DNA from: Rhodocyclaceae bacterium
GTDB taxonomy: Bacteria; Pseudomonadota; Gammaproteobacteria; Burkholderiales; CAIKXV01
Assembly: GCA_020248265.1 (NCBI GenBank)
Contig: JADCHX010000008.1
Coordinates: 62,001 to 126,000 of the forward strand
Length of the DNA: 64,000 bases
Direction of reading: 5' to 3'
The position numbers and the translations under genes are program-made. Shown here piece by piece: positions 44,093 to 52,588 of the stretch. The notes under the pieces are model-generated. The model did not search any database and was not told the origin of the DNA. It saw only the letters and a program-made list of their open reading frames with translations. Position 1 is the first letter of the stretch; each line of letters begins with the position of its first letter.

Positions 44093-44158
44093 CGAGGCAC
44101 CGGTGCGGCTTGCCGGGCCTCGTCCGCCGACCTGGGCAGAAGGAGGGCCTCAGGCCCT
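44093..44158 (+). other. Intercistronic hairpins between pufA and pufL
   Basis: The first stem pairs CGAGGCACCGG with CCGGGCCTCG (44093-44122, one bulge). The second is AGGGCC-TCA-GGCCCT (44144-44158). In purple bacteria hairpins at this place stabilise the pufBA part of the mRNA, giving excess LH1 over reaction centre; the same role is likely here. Confidence 0.6.
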
Positions 44159-44245
44159 GCAGTACCGGCGTTATTCGTACCTGACCCCGATATCGATTTC
44201 GACCGCGATGGCGCAACGAGGCGCCGCACGGCGGGAGGACCCAAG

Positions 44246-45070
44246 ATGGCAATGCTGAGTTTCGAACGAAAGTACCGTGTCCGTGGCGGCACGCTCGTCG
44301 GGGGCGACCTCTTCGATTTCTGGATCGGGCCGTTCTACGTCGGCTTCTTCGGTGTGACGACGATGTTCTTCAGCATCCTCGGCACCGCACTGATCCTCTG
44401 GGGGGCCTCGCAGGGCCCGACCTGGAACCTCTGGCAGATCAATATCGCGCCGCCTGACCTCAAGTACGGGCTGGGCCTGGCACCGCTCCTGGAGGGCGGG
44501 CTGTGGCAGCTGATCACGGTCTGCGCGATAGGTGCCTTCGGTTCATGGGCGCTGCGCGAGGTCGAAATCTGCCGCAAGCTCGGCATGGGCTACCACGTAC
44601 CCTTCGCATTCTCCTTCGCGATCGGCGCCTACGTCACGCTGGTGGTTGTGCGTCCGCTACTGCTCGGCGCCTGGGGACATGGATTTCCCTACGGCATCTT
44701 CAGCCACCTCGACTGGGTGTCGAACGTCGGCTACCAGTACCTGCACTTCCACTACAACCCGGCGCACATGATCGCCGTCAGCTTCTTCTTCACCTGCACG
44801 TTCGCCCTGTCATTGCACGGCGCGCTGGTGCTGTCGGCCACCAACCCGCCGAAGGGCGAGGCCGTCAAGACCCCCGAACACGAGGACACCTTCTTCCGCG
44901 ACACGATCGGCTACTCGATCGGTACGCTGGGCATCCACAGGCTCGGCCTGTTCCTCGCCCTGGCGGCGGTTTTCTGGAGCGCAGTGTGCATCGTGATCAG
45001 TGGCCCGTTCTGGACGCGTGGCTGGCCCGAGTGGTGGGGCTGGTGGCTCAACCTGCCGATCTGGTCGTAG
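44246..45070 (+). CDS. pufL: Photosynthetic reaction centre L subunit
   Basis: 274 codons with five membrane helices. Recognisable segments are [53 protein letters not shown], the special-pair/accessory-pigment stretch [14 protein letters not shown] and the iron-ligand His in LHGALVL. It binds bacteriochlorophylls, bacteriopheophytin and the primary quinone path. SD GGGAGG precedes the ATG. pufM follows after 27 bp. Confidence 0.96.
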   Translation: MAMLSFERKYRVRGGTLVGGDLFDFWIGPFYVGFFGVTTMFFSILGTALILWGASQGPTWNLWQINIAPPDLKYGLGLAPLLEGGLWQLITVCAIGAFGSWALREVEICRKLGMGYHVPFAFSFAIGAYVTLVVVRPLLLGAWGHGFPYGIFSHLDWVSNVGYQYLHFHYNPAHMIAVSFFFTCTFALSLHGALVLSATNPPKGEAVKTPEHEDTFFRDTIGYSIGTLGIHRLGLFLALAAVFWSAVCIVISGPFWTRGWPEWWGWWLNLPIWS

Positions 45071-45097
45071 GCGAAAACGAGAAGCGAGGAGACACGC

Positions 45098-46075
45098 ATG
45101 TCTTACTATCAGAACATCTTCACGCAGATCCAGCCCACCGGGCCTGCTTCGCACGGCGTGCCGCTGGGCAAGGGCAACAGCCCGCGCACCGGCGAGCCGA
45201 TGATCGTCCATCTCCTGGGCCGCATCGGCAACGCACAGATCGGCCCGATCTACCTGGGCGGGCTGGGCCTCGCCTCGCTGATGTGCGGGCTGCTGGCGTT
45301 CTGGATCATCGGCTTCAACATGCTGGCCTCGGTCAACTGGGACCCGATCCAGTTCGTCCGGCAACTGTTCTGGCTCGCGCTGGAACCGCCGCCGCCGAGC
45401 TATGGGCTCAGCCTGCCGCCGCTGAACGACGGTGGCTGGTGGATGATGGCGGGCTTCTTCCTGACCGTGTCGCTGCTGCTCTGGTGGGCGCGCATGTATA
45501 CCCGTGCCCGTGCCCTGGGCATGGGCACGCACGTGGCCTGGGCATTCGCGGCGGCGATCTGGCTGTACCTGGTGCTGGGCTTCATCCGCCCGTTGCTGAT
45601 GGGCAGCTGGGGCGAGGCGGTGCCGTTCGGTATCTTCCCCCATCTTGACTGGACCGCCGCGTTCTCGCTGCGCTACGGCAACCTGTTCTACAACCCGTTC
45701 CATGCGCTGTCCATCGCCTTCCTCTACGGTTCGGCGCTGCTGTTCGCGATGCATGGCGGCACCATCCTCGCCGTCACCCGTTTCGGCGGCGAGCGCGAGA
45801 TCGAGCAGATCGTCGATCGGGGCACGGCCTCGGAGCGCGCGGCGCTGTTCTGGCGCTGGACGATGGGCTTCAACGCCACGATGGAATCGATCCATCGCTG
45901 GGCATGGTGGTTCGCAGTGCTGTGCCCGCTGGTCGGTGGCATCGGCATCCTGCTCACCGGGACTGTCGTGGATAACTGGTACCTGTGGGCGGTCAAGCAT
46001 GGTGTCGCACCGATGTACCCGGCCGTGTTCCCGGCGGTCGTCGACCCGGCCACGCTGATCCAGGGGGTGAAATGA
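45098..46075 (+). CDS. pufM: Photosynthetic reaction centre M subunit
   Basis: 325 codons. RC-M signatures are [10 protein letters not shown] near the N-terminus, [48 protein letters not shown] (special-pair His region), [19 protein letters not shown] and the iron-binding [15 protein letters not shown]. It binds the other half of the special pair and the QA site. The stop overlaps the pufC start (ATGATG), so translation is coupled. Confidence 0.96.
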   Translation: MSYYQNIFTQIQPTGPASHGVPLGKGNSPRTGEPMIVHLLGRIGNAQIGPIYLGGLGLASLMCGLLAFWIIGFNMLASVNWDPIQFVRQLFWLALEPPPPSYGLSLPPLNDGGWWMMAGFFLTVSLLLWWARMYTRARALGMGTHVAWAFAAAIWLYLVLGFIRPLLMGSWGEAVPFGIFPHLDWTAAFSLRYGNLFYNPFHALSIAFLYGSALLFAMHGGTILAVTRFGGEREIEQIVDRGTASERAALFWRWTMGFNATMESIHRWAWWFAVLCPLVGGIGILLTGTVVDNWYLWAVKHGVAPMYPAVFPAVVDPATLIQGVK

Positions 46076-47451
46076 TGAAGTCCAGCAGCGGTTACATCCG
46101 CCGGATCTGCCTTGCCGCGGCGGCGATCGCCGCCAGTGCGCTGCTCTCGGGTTGCGAGCGGCCGCCGGTGGACACCGTCCAGCACGGCTTTCGCGGCACC
46201 GGCATGGTGCAGGTCTACAACCCGCGCATCCTGATCCCCGAGACGTACAAGAACGTCGTGCCCGATCCGCTGCCGGCGGTGCCGGCCGACGGTCCACGCG
46301 CACGGGATGTGTACAAGAACGTCCAGGTGCTCGGCGACGTGTCGGCTGCCGAGTTCACCCGGCTGATGGTGGCGATCAGTGCATGGGTCGCTCCGAACGA
46401 GCAGTGCTCGTACTGCCATGCGCCGGGCGAGGACTTCTCCTCCGACTCGATGTACACGAAGGTCGTCGCACGCCGGATGATCCAGATGACGCAGGCGATC
46501 AACAGCCGCTGGACTGCGCACGTGTCCCAGACCGGCGTGACCTGCTATACCTGCCACCGTGGCAACCACAACCCGGCGGAAGTCTGGTACCGGTCGCCGC
46601 TGCATCCGCAGGCAACGCGCGCCCTCGGCAATGACGCTGGCCAGAACAAGGCTGCGGCGAACGTCGGCCTCGCATCGCTGCCCTACGACGCGCTGCGCGA
46701 CTACCTGTCGAGCGACCCGAAGGAGATCCGGAACAACGGGGCGACTGCGCTGCCCACTGGCAACCGCTCGTCGATCAAGCAGGCCGAGTTCACCTATTCG
46801 CTGATGATGCACATGTCGGACGGACTGGGCGTGAACTGCACTTACTGCCACAACACGCAGAACTTCGCGAAATGGGAAGGTGCGCCCCCGCAACGCGTCA
46901 CGGCCTGGCACGGCATCAGGATGGCTCGCGAGATCAACACCGCGTACATCGAGCCGCTGACGCCGGTATTCCCGGCCGGGCGGCTGGGCCCGACCGGCGA
47001 TGTCGCGAAGGTGAACTGCGCGACCTGCCACCAGGGAGCCTACAAGCCGCTGTACGGGGTGAGCATGCTGCGTGACTACCCGCAACTGGGCAGGGTTACC
47101 GGCGCGACGGGTGCACCCCGCGCGGCGGCGCCGCCGCCAGGCGTGCTCGGCCGCGTGCTGTTCGACACCGGCAGGTCCGACCTCTCGGCTGCGGCGAAGG
47201 CCGAGATCGGAAAGGCGGCCAAGGCGGCCATGGCCGATGCCTCGGTGAAGATCGCGTTGTCCGGCTTCACCGACCGCACTGGCAACCCGCAGGCCAACCT
47301 CGACCTGGCGCGTAACCGCGCCGTGGCGGTGCGCGATGCACTGACCGCGGCTGGCGTGCCGGTGGCCCGCATCGACATGCGCAAGCCCGAGTTCGTGATC
47401 GGCGGTGCCGACGCCAACTCGCGGCGTGTGGACCTGGTCGCTGCAAGGTGA
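46072..47451 (+). CDS. pufC: Tetrahaem reaction-centre cytochrome fused to an OmpA-like domain
   Basis: 459 codons (one less if the ATG at 46075, with better SD spacing, is used). A lipobox LLSGC at 23-27 gives a lipid-anchored periplasmic protein. Four haem sites are CSYCH (about 113), CYTCH (158), CTYCH (257) and CATCH (316). This is the normal PufC, donor to the special pair. After a Pro/Ala linker (about 345-361), residues 362-458 form an OmpA-like domain: [37 protein letters not shown] and RRVDLV. Asp401 and Arg416 stand where OmpA binds diaminopimelate of peptidoglycan, 15 residues apart. PufC proteins normally end after the fourth haem, so this fusion is unusual. Confidence 0.93.
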   Translation: MMKSSSGYIRRICLAAAAIAASALLSGCERPPVDTVQHGFRGTGMVQVYNPRILIPETYKNVVPDPLPAVPADGPRARDVYKNVQVLGDVSAAEFTRLMVAISAWVAPNEQCSYCHAPGEDFSSDSMYTKVVARRMIQMTQAINSRWTAHVSQTGVTCYTCHRGNHNPAEVWYRSPLHPQATRALGNDAGQNKAAANVGLASLPYDALRDYLSSDPKEIRNNGATALPTGNRSSIKQAEFTYSLMMHMSDGLGVNCTYCHNTQNFAKWEGAPPQRVTAWHGIRMAREINTAYIEPLTPVFPAGRLGPTGDVAKVNCATCHQGAYKPLYGVSMLRDYPQLGRVTGATGAPRAAAPPPGVLGRVLFDTGRSDLSAAAKAEIGKAAKAAMADASVKIALSGFTDRTGNPQANLDLARNRAVAVRDALTAAGVPVARIDMRKPEFVIGGADANSRRVDLVAAR

Positions 47452-48257
47452 ACCCGGGCTCGCTGCACCGGTCGCTGCCCTCGGCGGCGGCCGGTCCAGC
47501 GGTGCGGGAAGCTGGTGCCGTCCCGGGGAATGCGCAGATCCCCGCCGGCCAGTGCGCCGATCGCCCGCAGCCCGCCGAACCCGTGGTAGTGGTCGTGCTG
47601 GCGGATATCCGGCCCGCCTCCCGGCTCTGGGGATACGGCCGTTTCGCGTTCGGACGCAGCGCGGTACGAGGCCAGCCCGGCGTGCGTTTCGCCAAGGTGC
47701 TCGGCAGTGGCTTCGAAGGCGGCTTTGGACTGAAGCCGAGCGCCTCGCGGCAGGGGCTGCTCTGCCTGTTCGACGGTCCCGCCGCGGCGTACGACTTCCT
47801 GGAACGGTCCGCGCTGGTGCAGGCCTACCGGGACCATGCGCGCGAATACCTCGAAGTACGGCTGCGTGCGTTCTCGTGCCGTGGCAGCTGGGACGGCGTC
47901 CGCTTCGAGCCAGTGGCACAACCACCGCAGGACGGACCGATTGCCGGTCTCACGCGCGCGTCGATTCGCCCGCGTCATGCGCGCGAGTTCTGGAGCAAGG
48001 CGCCCCCGGCGGAACGCTCGCTTGCCGATGCCCACGGTTGCCTGCTCGCAGTCGGGCTCGGCGAGGCGCCGCTGCTGCGCCAGGCGACCTTCACGGTCTG
48101 GGACAGCATCGCGTCGATGGATGGCTATGCGCGTACCGGAGCGCACATGGAAGCGATCCGGGCCTCGCGCGAAGGTGGCTACTTCTCAGAGTCGATGTTC
48201 GTACGATTCGTGCCTGAAGCCCTGCGCGGTACCTGGAAGGGGCGCACCTATGCCTGA
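47448..48257 (+). CDS. crtA: Spheroidene monooxygenase
   Basis: 269 codons with a GTG start that overlaps the pufC stop (GTGA). CrtA landmarks are VVVVVLADIRPASRLWGYGRF, RFAKVLGSGFEGGFGLKPS, RASIRPRHAREFWSKAP, LLAVGLGEAPLLRQATFTVWDS and REGGYFSESMFVRFVP. It adds the keto group that turns spheroidene into spheroidenone under oxic conditions. Coupling to pufC places crtADC inside the puf transcription unit. crtD begins 8 bases before its stop. Confidence 0.92.
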   Translation: MNPGSLHRSLPSAAAGPAVREAGAVPGNAQIPAGQCADRPQPAEPVVVVVLADIRPASRLWGYGRFAFGRSAVRGQPGVRFAKVLGSGFEGGFGLKPSASRQGLLCLFDGPAAAYDFLERSALVQAYRDHAREYLEVRLRAFSCRGSWDGVRFEPVAQPPQDGPIAGLTRASIRPRHAREFWSKAPPAERSLADAHGCLLAVGLGEAPLLRQATFTVWDSIASMDGYARTGAHMEAIRASREGGYFSESMFVRFVPEALRGTWKGRTYA

Positions 48258-49875
48258 TGGTTCACTGCCTTCCGTGCCTGGTGGCATCGAACATGGCCGC
48301 GCCCTGAAGGACCATCGCACGGTGGTCGTCGGCGCCGGCATCGGAGGCCTTGTCACCGCGCTGCAGCTCGCCTGTGCCGGCGTGCAGGTGACCGTCGTCG
48401 AACGTGCGGCAACTCCCGGCGGCAAGATGCGCCGGGTCGAGGCCGGCTGTGCATCGGTCGATTCCGGACCCACGGTATTCACGATGCGCTGGGTGTTCGA
48501 GCAGATCTTTGCCGGCGCCGGGGCCTCGCTCGACGAGCGGCTGAAGCTCTCGCCGCTGCCGGTGCTTGCACGCCACGCCTGGCGCGATGGCAGCCGGCTC
48601 GACCTGTTCGCCGACCATGAACGGTCGGTCGATGCGATCGGCGACTTCGCTGGCGCTGCCGAGGCGAAGCGGTTCCGCGCATTCTGCCGGCAGGCTCGCG
48701 ACGTCTACGACGCGCTGGAAGGGCCTTACATCCGCTCGTCGCGACCCAGCCTGGTCGGCATGGGTAGCTCGCTCGGCATGCGCGGCGTGAAGGAACTGGT
48801 GAAGCTCGGTCCGTTCACCTCGCTGGCTTCCAAGCTGGCGCGCCAGTTTGTCGATCCGCGGCTGCGTCAGCTGTTCGGCCGCTATGCAACCTACTGCGGC
48901 AGCTCGCCCTGGAGCGCACCGGCCACCCTGCTGCTGGTCGCGCAGGTCGAGATGGACGGCGTGTGGTCGGTCGATGGCGGCATGCACGGCCTGGCCTGCG
49001 CGATCGCCACCCTGGCGGCCGAGCGTGGTGTGACGTTCCGATACGGCACGGCAGTCGACGAGATACTCGTGCGCGGTGGCCGGGCCTGCGGCGTGGTGCT
49101 GGCCGGCGATGAACGGATCGATGCCGAAAGCGTCGTGTTCAACGGCGACGCGCATGCGCTGGCCAGCGGCTGCCTCGGCGAGGCGGTGTCGGGCTCGGTC
49201 GATCGCGTTCCGCACGCCGCTCGCTCGCTGTCGGCGGTGACCTGGTCGATGCATGCACGCACGGCTGGCTTTCCGCTCGACAACCACAACGTGTTCTTCG
49301 ATGACGACTACGCATCGGAGTTCAGCGACATCTTCGGCTCTGGCCGGTTGCCGTCGAAGCCGACCGTCTACATCTGCGCGCAGGACCGCGCGGCCGGGAT
49401 GGCGCGGGCACCGGTGCCCGGCAGTCGCGAGCGCCTGCTTTGTCTGGTGAATGCACCGGCGACCGGCGATACCCGCCCCCTCGAATCCTCGGAGATCGAT
49501 GCATGCGAACACCGGATGCAGGCGCTGCTTTCCCACTGTGGCCTGAAGCTGGAGATCGATCCGGCGAGCACGGTCCGCACGACACCGCACGATTTCGAGC
49601 GGCTGTTCCCCGCGACCGGGGGCTCGCTCTATGGACGGGCGACGCAGGGATGGATGGCCCTGTTCAAGCGGTCGGGGTCGAGCAGTCGCCTGCCAGGGCT
49701 CTATCTTGCGGGGGGCAGCGTGCATCCGGGGCCGGGCGTACCGATGGCGGCGATGTCCGGGCAGCTGGCGGCCGCGACGCTTCTGGGGCACCTCGGTTCG
49801 ACCAGCCGGTCGACACGGGTGGTTATCTCTGGTGGTATGTCGACGCGCTCAGTGACGACGGCCGCCATGGCCTGA
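48250..49875 (+). CDS. crtD: Hydroxyneurosporene/methoxyneurosporene desaturase
   Basis: 541 codons. The N-terminal FAD dinucleotide motif VVVGAGIGGLVTALQLACAG and SVDSGPTVFTMRWVFE are followed by the C-terminal carotenoid-desaturase signature LPGLYLAGGSVHPGPGVPMA. The tail GGMSTRS is typical of CrtD. It introduces the 3,4 double bond in the spheroidene pathway. Its start overlaps crtA by 8 bases. Its last 226 bases overlap the reading frame assigned to crtC. Confidence 0.91.
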   Translation: MPDGSLPSVPGGIEHGRALKDHRTVVVGAGIGGLVTALQLACAGVQVTVVERAATPGGKMRRVEAGCASVDSGPTVFTMRWVFEQIFAGAGASLDERLKLSPLPVLARHAWRDGSRLDLFADHERSVDAIGDFAGAAEAKRFRAFCRQARDVYDALEGPYIRSSRPSLVGMGSSLGMRGVKELVKLGPFTSLASKLARQFVDPRLRQLFGRYATYCGSSPWSAPATLLLVAQVEMDGVWSVDGGMHGLACAIATLAAERGVTFRYGTAVDEILVRGGRACGVVLAGDERIDAESVVFNGDAHALASGCLGEAVSGSVDRVPHAARSLSAVTWSMHARTAGFPLDNHNVFFDDDYASEFSDIFGSGRLPSKPTVYICAQDRAAGMARAPVPGSRERLLCLVNAPATGDTRPLESSEIDACEHRMQALLSHCGLKLEIDPASTVRTTPHDFERLFPATGGSLYGRATQGWMALFKRSGSSSRLPGLYLAGGSVHPGPGVPMAAMSGQLAAATLLGHLGSTSRSTRVVISGGMSTRSVTTAAMA

Positions 49876-50717
49876 CCATCATCGCGTTCGTCGGCAGCGT
49901 CTTCTCGCCGTACTATCGGCGTGCGTTGTCGAAGGGGGCGGCGGACCCGGAACATTACTGCTCGATCAACGTGGCGCTCTACGGCGATGCCGGCAGGCGC
50001 TGGACGATGACCGAGCGGCGCCGGCGCTCGGTGCAGCGCACGCCTGGCTCGTTCACGGTCGGCCCGAGCCGGCTCGAGTGGGACGGCAACTGCCTGACCA
50101 TCGACATCGACGAGGTGGGCGTGCCGCTGCCGCAGCGGGTGCGCGGACGGGTACGGGTACATCCGCACGCGCTCTCGCCGTTCGTCACCACGCTCGACGA
50201 TGGCGGACGCCACCGCTGGGGACCGATCGCACCGGCGGCCACGGTCGAGGCGCGCTTCGACCGCCCGGGCATGAGCTGGTCCGGGCACGGCTACCTCGAC
50301 AGCAATGAGGGTGACGAACCGATCGAGCGGCCATTCCGTGAATGGGACTGGTCGCGTGCCAGCCTTCGCGATGGCAGCACCGCGGTGATCTACGATGTGC
50401 GGCAGAAAGTCGGTGCAGACCGGGTACTCGCGCTGCGCTTCGACCGCGATGCGAAGGTCGAATCCTTCGAGCCGCCGCCCCGGCAGCCCCTGCCCAGGAC
50501 AGCCTGGCGCATCGGGCGCACGATGCGCACCGACCCGGGCACCCAGGCAACCGTGACGCAGACGCTCGAGGACACGCCCTTCTACGTGCGCTCGGTGCTG
50601 TCCTCCGGGCTGCTTGGTGAAACGGTGGTTTCGATGCACGAGACGCTCAACGTACCCCGGCTGACCTCGACCGCGGTACAGCTGATGTTGCCCTGGCGAA
50701 TGCCGCGCACCGGCTGA
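49650..50717 (+). CDS. crtC: Carotenoid 1,2-hydratase
   Basis: 355 residues from the ATG at 49650. Conserved CrtC segments start near PRFDQPVDTGGYLWWYVDAL (nucleotide about 49797) and run through GLTIIAFVGSVFSPYYRRA, NVALYGDAGRRWTMTE, RLEWDGNCLTIDIDE, WSGHGYLDSNEGDEPIE and WDWSRA. It hydrates the terminal psi-end C1-C2 bond of neurosporene or lycopene. No in-frame ATG/GTG/TTG exists between 49650 and the conserved region. The gene therefore overlaps crtD by about 226 bp in another frame, with both proteins conserved over the last 80 bases of overlap. It is the last gene of the cluster. Confidence 0.88.
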   Translation: MDGPVQAVGVEQSPARALSCGGQRASGAGRTDGGDVRAAGGRDASGAPRFDQPVDTGGYLWWYVDALSDDGRHGLTIIAFVGSVFSPYYRRALSKGAADPEHYCSINVALYGDAGRRWTMTERRRRSVQRTPGSFTVGPSRLEWDGNCLTIDIDEVGVPLPQRVRGRVRVHPHALSPFVTTLDDGGRHRWGPIAPAATVEARFDRPGMSWSGHGYLDSNEGDEPIERPFREWDWSRASLRDGSTAVIYDVRQKVGADRVLALRFDRDAKVESFEPPPRQPLPRTAWRIGRTMRTDPGTQATVTQTLEDTPFYVRSVLSSGLLGETVVSMHETLNVPRLTSTAVQLMLPWRMPRTG

Positions 50718-50721
50718 ACGG

Positions 50722-50778
50722 GTGGGGTCAGGTCTTGCCTTTTGCATCGAAGATGCAAAAGGCAAGACCTGACCCCAC
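50722..50778. repeat. 57-base inverted repeat (copy 1)
   Basis: The left arm begins GTGGGGTCAGGTCTTGCC and continues to TTTTGCAT. A CGAAG loop follows, and the right arm is its exact complement (26-bp arms). It starts five bases after the crtC stop, so it can also end that transcript, but no T-run follows. It shares GTGGGGTCAGGTCTTG with the repeat at 51739. Confidence 0.78.
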
Positions 50779-50805
50779 TATCCCCTACACCCAGGATCTG
50801 CCGCC

Positions 50806-51717
50806 ATGCTGCCTTCTCACGACCGCTATCCCTATTCAGGCATCGATATGCGCCCCGCCTATGAATGGCCAGACGGCAAGCGCCTGGCCGTCTACATTGC
50901 CGTGAACGTCGAGCACTTCCCGTTCGGCGCCGGTGGCGGGATCGATCTCGATCGCGAGACGAAGCCTTGGAGCCAGCGCAGCTGGATGTGGCGCGAGTAC
51001 GGCAACCGGGTCGGTGGCTGGCGCCTGGCCGAGCTGTTCGATGAGCTGGGCATCAACGTCGGCGTCATCGTCAACTCGGAGAACTACGAGCACAGCCCCG
51101 AGCTGGTCGCCCGCTACCGCGATCGCGGCGACGAGATGATCGGCCACGGCATCTCGAACGGTACCGAGCGTCCGATCGACATGTCGCCCGAGGCGGAGGC
51201 GCGGATGACACGCGAGGTCACGGACATGATGGCCCGCGCGGACGGCGTCCGGCCGGAGGGCTGGCTGTCGCCCTACCTCACGCCCAGCCTGCAGACGCCC
51301 GACCACCTGGTCGACAACGGTTATTCATACGTGCTCGACTGGGGCACCTGCGACGAGCAGCCGTTCTGGATGAAAGGGGGCAGTGCGGGGCGGCAGGGGC
51401 GGCTGCTGTCGATGCCCTATCCGATAGAGCTGAACGACCAGCCGGCGATCGTCGGCCGGCGCCACACCGCCGAGCAGTACGCGGACATGCTGATCGACCA
51501 GTTCGACGAGATGAAGCGCCGCTCGCGCAAGGCGCCGCTGGTGTTCGGCATGTCGCTGCATACCTTCATCGTCGGCCAGCCGTTCCGCATCGTGCACCTG
51601 CGCCGCGCGCTCGAACACATGCGCGCGAACAGCGAAGGCGTCTGGTGGCCGCTGCCGCGCGACATCGCGCGCTACTACCGTACGTTGCCCGGGTCGGTGC
51701 AGCTATCGGCCGGGTGA
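50806..51717 (+). CDS. Polysaccharide deacetylase-family (PuuE/allantoinase-like) hydrolase
   Basis: 303 codons. A NodB-type barrel is suggested by LAVYIAVNVEHFPFG, GINVGVIVNSENYEHSP, DEMIGHGISNGTERPIDMS (metal His) and PEGWLSPYLTPSLQTPDHL. The canonical TFDD metal motif is missing, as in the PuuE/allantoinase-like branch, which acts on amide bonds rather than sugars. There is no signal peptide. It stands alone between two copies of a long inverted repeat, which raises the possibility that it was moved as a cassette. Substrate unknown. Confidence 0.8.
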   Translation: MLPSHDRYPYSGIDMRPAYEWPDGKRLAVYIAVNVEHFPFGAGGGIDLDRETKPWSQRSWMWREYGNRVGGWRLAELFDELGINVGVIVNSENYEHSPELVARYRDRGDEMIGHGISNGTERPIDMSPEAEARMTREVTDMMARADGVRPEGWLSPYLTPSLQTPDHLVDNGYSYVLDWGTCDEQPFWMKGGSAGRQGRLLSMPYPIELNDQPAIVGRRHTAEQYADMLIDQFDEMKRRSRKAPLVFGMSLHTFIVGQPFRIVHLRRALEHMRANSEGVWWPLPRDIARYYRTLPGSVQLSAG

Positions 51718-51738
51718 CGCGCGCGCCAGCCCTGAACC

Positions 51739-51799
51739 GGGGGTGGGGTCAGGTCTTGAATTTTGCTTCAGTGCAAAACTCAAGACCTGACCCCACCCC
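51739..51799. repeat. About 60-base inverted repeat (copy 2)
   Basis: The left arm is GGGGTGGGGTCAGGTCTTGA followed by ATTTTGC. The right arm, GCAAAA then CTCAAGACCTGACCCC, is its complement with one bulge around a short loop. The outer 16 bases equal those of the copy at 50722, while the inner bases differ but still pair. Compensatory change implies that the hairpin itself is kept. Confidence 0.78.
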
Positions 51800-51817
51800 T
51801 CCCTGCGCGCTGTACGG

Positions 51818-52588
51818 CTAGCGCGAGAGGTCGCGCACGATGTGCTGCTGCCTGCGCGAGATGGCCACCTTGTCGGCCAGGCCCCTGAGCAGCACCACCC
51901 AGTGTGCATCCGTCTCGGCACCGGACAGTCGCTCGAAGCCGACGATCGCATCGCGCGCGACCAGGCAGTTGCGATGGATGCGGACGAAGCGTTTTGCATA
52001 CTCCTGTTCCAGCCGCGTCAGCGACTCCTCGATCAGGTACTCGCGCTGCGCGGTCCGGATCGTCACGTACTTCAGTTCTGCCTTGAAATACACGATGTCG
52101 GCGATCGGCACCAGATAGACCTTGCCCCCCTCGGTCACCGACAGATGCTGGCGCGGTGCGTCCGACAGCCCGCGCAGGAGATCCGCGCGCAGGGGTACGA
52201 TCGAACGTGCCTTGAGCAGCGCTTCGGCCAGCCGCGAGGCGCGGATCGGCTTGAGCAGGTAGTCGATCGCATTGAGTTCGAACGCCTTCACTGCGTATTC
52301 CTCGTACGCGGTGATGAAGATCACCGCCGGCGGGTGCTGCAGCTTGAGCAGGTGCTCGGCGAGTTCGACGCCGCCCATCTCCGGCATCCGGATGTCGAGC
52401 AGTACCAGGTCGGCATCCTGGCCCTGCAGCAACTCCAGGGCTTCGCGACCGTTGGCGGCTTCACCGACGATCTCCAGGGGCACCTTAGCTGCGCAGTCGA
52501 CCAGCAGGTCGCGCAGGCGGTTGCGCGCGGGTGCCTCGTCGTCGACGATCACCACGCGCAGCAGCGGTTCGGAAGGCATGCTCATCAT
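51818..52588 (-). CDS. algR: LytTR-type response regulator (AlgR family)
   Basis: 256 codons. The receiver domain has VVIVDDEAPARNRLRDLL, the phospho-acceptor Asp in DLVLLDIRMPEMGG and the Lys in IDYLLKPIRASR. The C-terminal LytTR DNA-binding domain has VYFKAELKYVTIRT, EEYL-type SLTRLEQEYAKRFVRIHRNCLV and a basic end. AlgR controls alginate, twitching or virulence genes in Pseudomonas; the targets here are unknown. Its ATG overlaps the stop of the sensor gene (ATGATG). In many proteobacteria this pair adjoins argH on one side, as here, and hemC on the other. Confidence 0.88.
   Translation of the reverse strand: MMSMPSEPLLRVVIVDDEAPARNRLRDLLVDCAAKVPLEIVGEAANGREALELLQGQDADLVLLDIRMPEMGGVELAEHLLKLQHPPAVIFITAYEEYAVKAFELNAIDYLLKPIRASRLAEALLKARSIVPLRADLLRGLSDAPRQHLSVTEGGKVYLVPIADIVYFKAELKYVTIRTAQREYLIEESLTRLEQEYAKRFVRIHRNCLVARDAIVGFERLSGAETDAHWVVLLRGLADKVAISRRQQHIVRDLSR

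Noticed and set aside
50722-50778. Calling the crtC-proximal inverted repeat an ordinary intrinsic terminator
   Set aside because: It has no T-run, and a related copy lies 1 kb away outside any 3' end of the same operon, so it is listed as a repeat; a terminator role may be secondary.
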